NCBI GenBank assembly: GCA_963713965.1
Contig: OY970217.1
Location: 2,666,001-2,730,000, forward strand
DNA length: 64,000 bases
Origin: CALAGB01 sp963713965
Lineage (GTDB): Bacteria > Chloroflexota > Chloroflexia > Thermomicrobiales > Thermomicrobiaceae
Reading direction: 5' to 3'
Both the position numbers and the translations under genes were made by a program. Positions 61,875-64,000 of the stretch are shown piece by piece (the stretch's first letter is position 1; every line of letters starts with the position of its first letter). The notes below the pieces were generated by a model. The model made no database searches. It worked only from the letters and a program-made list of their open reading frames with translations, and had not been told where the DNA came from.

Positions 61875-64000
61875 TCCTCTCCCATCCTCAATACGCCGCT
61901 GACGTTTGCACGCTGGGCGGAGGCGCTGACGATCGCGATGGCGACCGCGACGGCCAGAATAATCCCGCCGATGAGCAGGAAGATCGCGAACCAGTCGGTC
62001 ATAAGTGGTGCTGGGAAACCCTCACCGGTAAACGCAGTCAGGTCCAGCCCCGGCTTGATCAAGCGCGCGACGCCAATGCCGAGCCCGGTCCCGATGACCA
62101 GCGCCAGTACCACCGGTGGCGCCTGCTCCGTGATCGTCAGCATCAGCACCTGTCGTCTCGATAGGCCCAATGTTCTTAGGTACGTCAGATCACGAATGCG
62201 GGATCTGTTGCTCAACGCCAGCGCGATGACGACCGCCAGCGCCGAATAGGCGGCCGAGAGCCCGATGCCGACCTCGAAGCCGCGTGCCGCGCCGGAGATC
62301 AGCGGCGAATCGTGGACCTTCGCGTACTGGTCGGCGCGAGACACAAGCGTTACCGGCGCGTACTGTGTGTCGATTGCATCCTTGATGGCCTGTTTCGAAC
62401 TCTCCGGAGCGCTCACGAAGAGCGTGGTCGGCTCGACGTTTCTCGCCCCGAGGATCGACTCCATGCTCGGCAACGAAACGATGGCGAAAGGCGAAGTTGT
62501 CGAGACGCCGACGAATCGGTCTCGGATATCGCTGATGACAAAGGCCACAGGCTGCTGGCCGAACAACACAGAGAAGTGGTCTCCCCGTTTCGGCACGGAG
62601 CCGGTTATCCAGCTCGACGAGACCACGACCGGAATCGGTGATTTGGGCGTACCCACGTCCGTCCCGGTCGGCTGACTGAGTAGATCCGCGTTGAGAAATG
62701 GATCGACTGGCGTCCCTTTGACCACCTTTTCGTACGCGGTGGTATCGATGGCCAGCAGGTTGAATGTGCCGAAGAGTGGCTGATTCGAGGCGACAACCAG
62801 GTTCTGTTGCAGGCTGGCGGCCGCGGTGTTTTTGATGCCCGGCACGCTTTCAAGAGTGAAGTCATTGGGAATCGACGTCGGGCCCGCGGTATCGAGACGG
62901 TAATCCGCCCCCACGGTCTTCCACGACGTGTTGACCTGCCCCACGTCGATACTGTGCATCATGACGGATGAGAAGACGCTGATGGCAATCGAGAGCAAGA
63001 TGACCAGGAGCGGAACGGCGGCCGCTCCGGACTGCCGCGCCACACGCCGGAAGCCGAGGAACGGCACCAGATTTGAGCGGTACGAGGCGTTCCAGGCGAG
63101 TAGCCGGATGGGTAAGGAATAGAGCCGAAGCACGACCAACCCGGTTGCCAGCCCGAGCAACACCGGTACCGCCGCCAAATACGGGTCGAAGCCCCCCAGT
63201 GCCGAGTCTGTACTGTCTCCGGCAAGACCGCGACGCCGCAGCAGATAAATACCGAGTCCGGCGATCACGACCACGAAGATCTCGATGGCGACCCGCCGGG
63301 GCGACGTTTTGCTGATCGGAACGTCGTCCCGTTCGAGCATCCCGAGCCCGCGCCGAGCCAGCGGCCAGAGCGCCGCGATCAGCAGGATGATAGTCAAGAT
63401 CACAATGCCCGCGGCGGCGTAGTAGGACAACATGCTCGTGCGCGAATCGACGAAGAGAGTAGCAATTGCCACGCCGATGATGGCAGCGGGGATGCCCAAA
63501 AGTAGCCCCTCGACGGCCTGGGTGCTGATGATCTGCCACGCGGACGCGCCCCTGCCACGCAAGAGCCGTATGGAATCACGGCGACTTTCGGCGATGAAGG
63601 CGGCGACCAAACCGATGGTCGCCATGGCAATAACCAGCAAGCCGATGACACCGAGCGACAGGATCGAGATCGTCAGTCGTCGTTGCTCCGCAAACTGGTT
63701 CAGGATCTTGGTCAGCTGTGACGCGACCGCGGTCGAGGTGGGTGGGCCCGAGAATTGGGAGCCGTACTGCGCGTCGAGTCGTCGCATGTCGGGCGCTAAC
63801 GTGTCGAAGATCCCAGCATTGAACCGACTTGGGTTGACGTAATAGCGGAAAGTATAACCCAGCAGGCCCGGCGTTGTGTCTTGCAGAATGTCCGCGTATT
63901 CGCTCGGAGCGAAGATGGCCGTCGCGTAGACACGCGTGGAGTTGCCGTCGTCCGCGATCGCCGCCTTGTCGATCGCGGGTAGTGAATACCAATAATCGTC
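61871..64000 (-). CDS. ABC transporter permease, FtsX family (N-terminus beyond window)
   Basis: The frame is open through base 64000, so the N-terminus is missing; about 709 residues are visible. An extracytoplasmic part at the start (VYATAIFAPSEYADILQDTT) is followed by FtsX helices, with LRGRGASAWQIISTQAVEGL as the conserved cytoplasmic loop. A second set follows: central helices, a second extracytoplasmic domain (~290-520) and C-terminal FtsX helices with YLRTLGLSRRQVLMLTITEQ. The double-FtsX layout matches the permease at 11241. It is first in an overlapping operon with two ATPases and the selenoprotein. A start at ATG 63787 would cut into conserved sequence and is rejected. Confidence 0.9.
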   Translation of the reverse strand, partial: DDYWYSLPAIDKAAIADDGNSTRVYATAIFAPSEYADILQDTTPGLLGYTFRYYVNPSRFNAGIFDTLAPDMRRLDAQYGSQFSGPPTSTAVASQLTKILNQFAEQRRLTISILSLGVIGLLVIAMATIGLVAAFIAESRRDSIRLLRGRGASAWQIISTQAVEGLLLGIPAAIIGVAIATLFVDSRTSMLSYYAAAGIVILTIILLIAALWPLARRGLGMLERDDVPISKTSPRRVAIEIFVVVIAGLGIYLLRRRGLAGDSTDSALGGFDPYLAAVPVLLGLATGLVVLRLYSLPIRLLAWNASYRSNLVPFLGFRRVARQSGAAAVPLLVILLSIAISVFSSVMMHSIDVGQVNTSWKTVGADYRLDTAGPTSIPNDFTLESVPGIKNTAAASLQQNLVVASNQPLFGTFNLLAIDTTAYEKVVKGTPVDPFLNADLLSQPTGTDVGTPKSPIPVVVSSSWITGSVPKRGDHFSVLFGQQPVAFVISDIRDRFVGVSTTSPFAIVSLPSMESILGARNVEPTTLFVSAPESSKQAIKDAIDTQYAPVTLVSRADQYAKVHDSPLISGAARGFEVGIGLSAAYSALAVVIALALSNRSRIRDLTYLRTLGLSRRQVLMLTITEQAPPVVLALVIGTGLGIGVARLIKPGLDLTAFTGEGFPAPLMTDWFAIFLLIGGIILAVAVAIAIVSASAQRANVSGVLRMGEE

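Noticed and set aside
61871..63787. Internal ATG start for the last permease
   Set aside because: The frame is open to the window edge and the upstream sequence is protein-like, so the gene is truncated by the window rather than starting here.

Overview
The window is a dense, high-G+C bacterial chromosome segment with about 45 protein genes, no RNA genes, no CRISPR array and no intact insertion sequence that I can see. The gene set points to a Chloroflexota bacterium, probably Thermomicrobia/Sphaerobacter-like. The evidence is F420 biosynthesis (CofC, CofD), LAL- and SARP/AfsR-type giant regulators, secreted HAF-repeat and YF..T.H/FG.P.-repeat proteins, and intergenic repeats with TGTAGGGGCGA and GTCATTCTGAGCGGAGCG cores. 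An actinobacterium is the main alternative. The assignment is inference from gene content only.

Layout. 1-2017: 5' part of a large secreted HAF/PKD-repeat protein running off the left edge. 2087-9881: a likely small-molecule resistance or modification locus. It holds an 87-aa alpha-beta-barrel protein, a DHA2-type exporter, a phosphotransferase of the rifampin phosphotransferase (Rph) type split into two genes, and a 968-aa LAL regulator. A 64-base element with invariant spacing lies upstream of both the small gene and the split-phosphotransferase operon. 10019-15022: an RmlB-like dehydratase and an ABC exporter pair (ATPase plus FtsX permease). 15707-16204: a membrane protein with an RNA-polymerase alpha-CTD-like domain. 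16428-22835: an unusual M28 peptidase coupled to a molybdenum hydroxylase, then a C45 acyltransferase-like protein and an LPG-synthetase-type membrane protein on the other strand. 23670-27943: a SARP/NB-ARC regulator and a secreted DPBB/repeat protein. 28207-30744: a pentose-phosphate operon (two-subunit transketolase plus RpiA). 30845-36055: a LysM/C39 cell-wall protein, an orphan RskA-type anti-sigma factor, a CorC-type CBS protein and small conserved genes.

36432-43522 is a minus-strand operon-like run that mixes envelope glycan genes (WecG/TagA transferase, heptose kinase RfaE1, heptose adenylyltransferase RfaE2, MurJ) with F420 genes (cofD, cofC). 43691-54405: an amidase, a giant Asp-box protein, a three-GAF sensor kinase, an MprF-like lysyltransferase and a divergent rhomboid-like protein. 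54389-58877: a molybdopterin oxidoreductase, a ferritin-like protein, and a TlpA lipoprotein with its CcdA-type electron donor.

59017 to the right edge is a minus-strand operon: FtsX permease, ABC ATPase with a C-terminal AbrB-like domain, ABC ATPase with an N-terminal RWRP-repeat tail, and a deiodinase-like redoxin. The redoxin frame contains one in-frame TGA, read here as selenocysteine because it forms a U-P-Y-C motif and is followed by a bacterial SECIS-like hairpin. A standard gene caller would break this gene in two. It is the strongest non-standard signal in the window. The second is the LAL/split-Rph/exporter locus with its duplicated upstream element.
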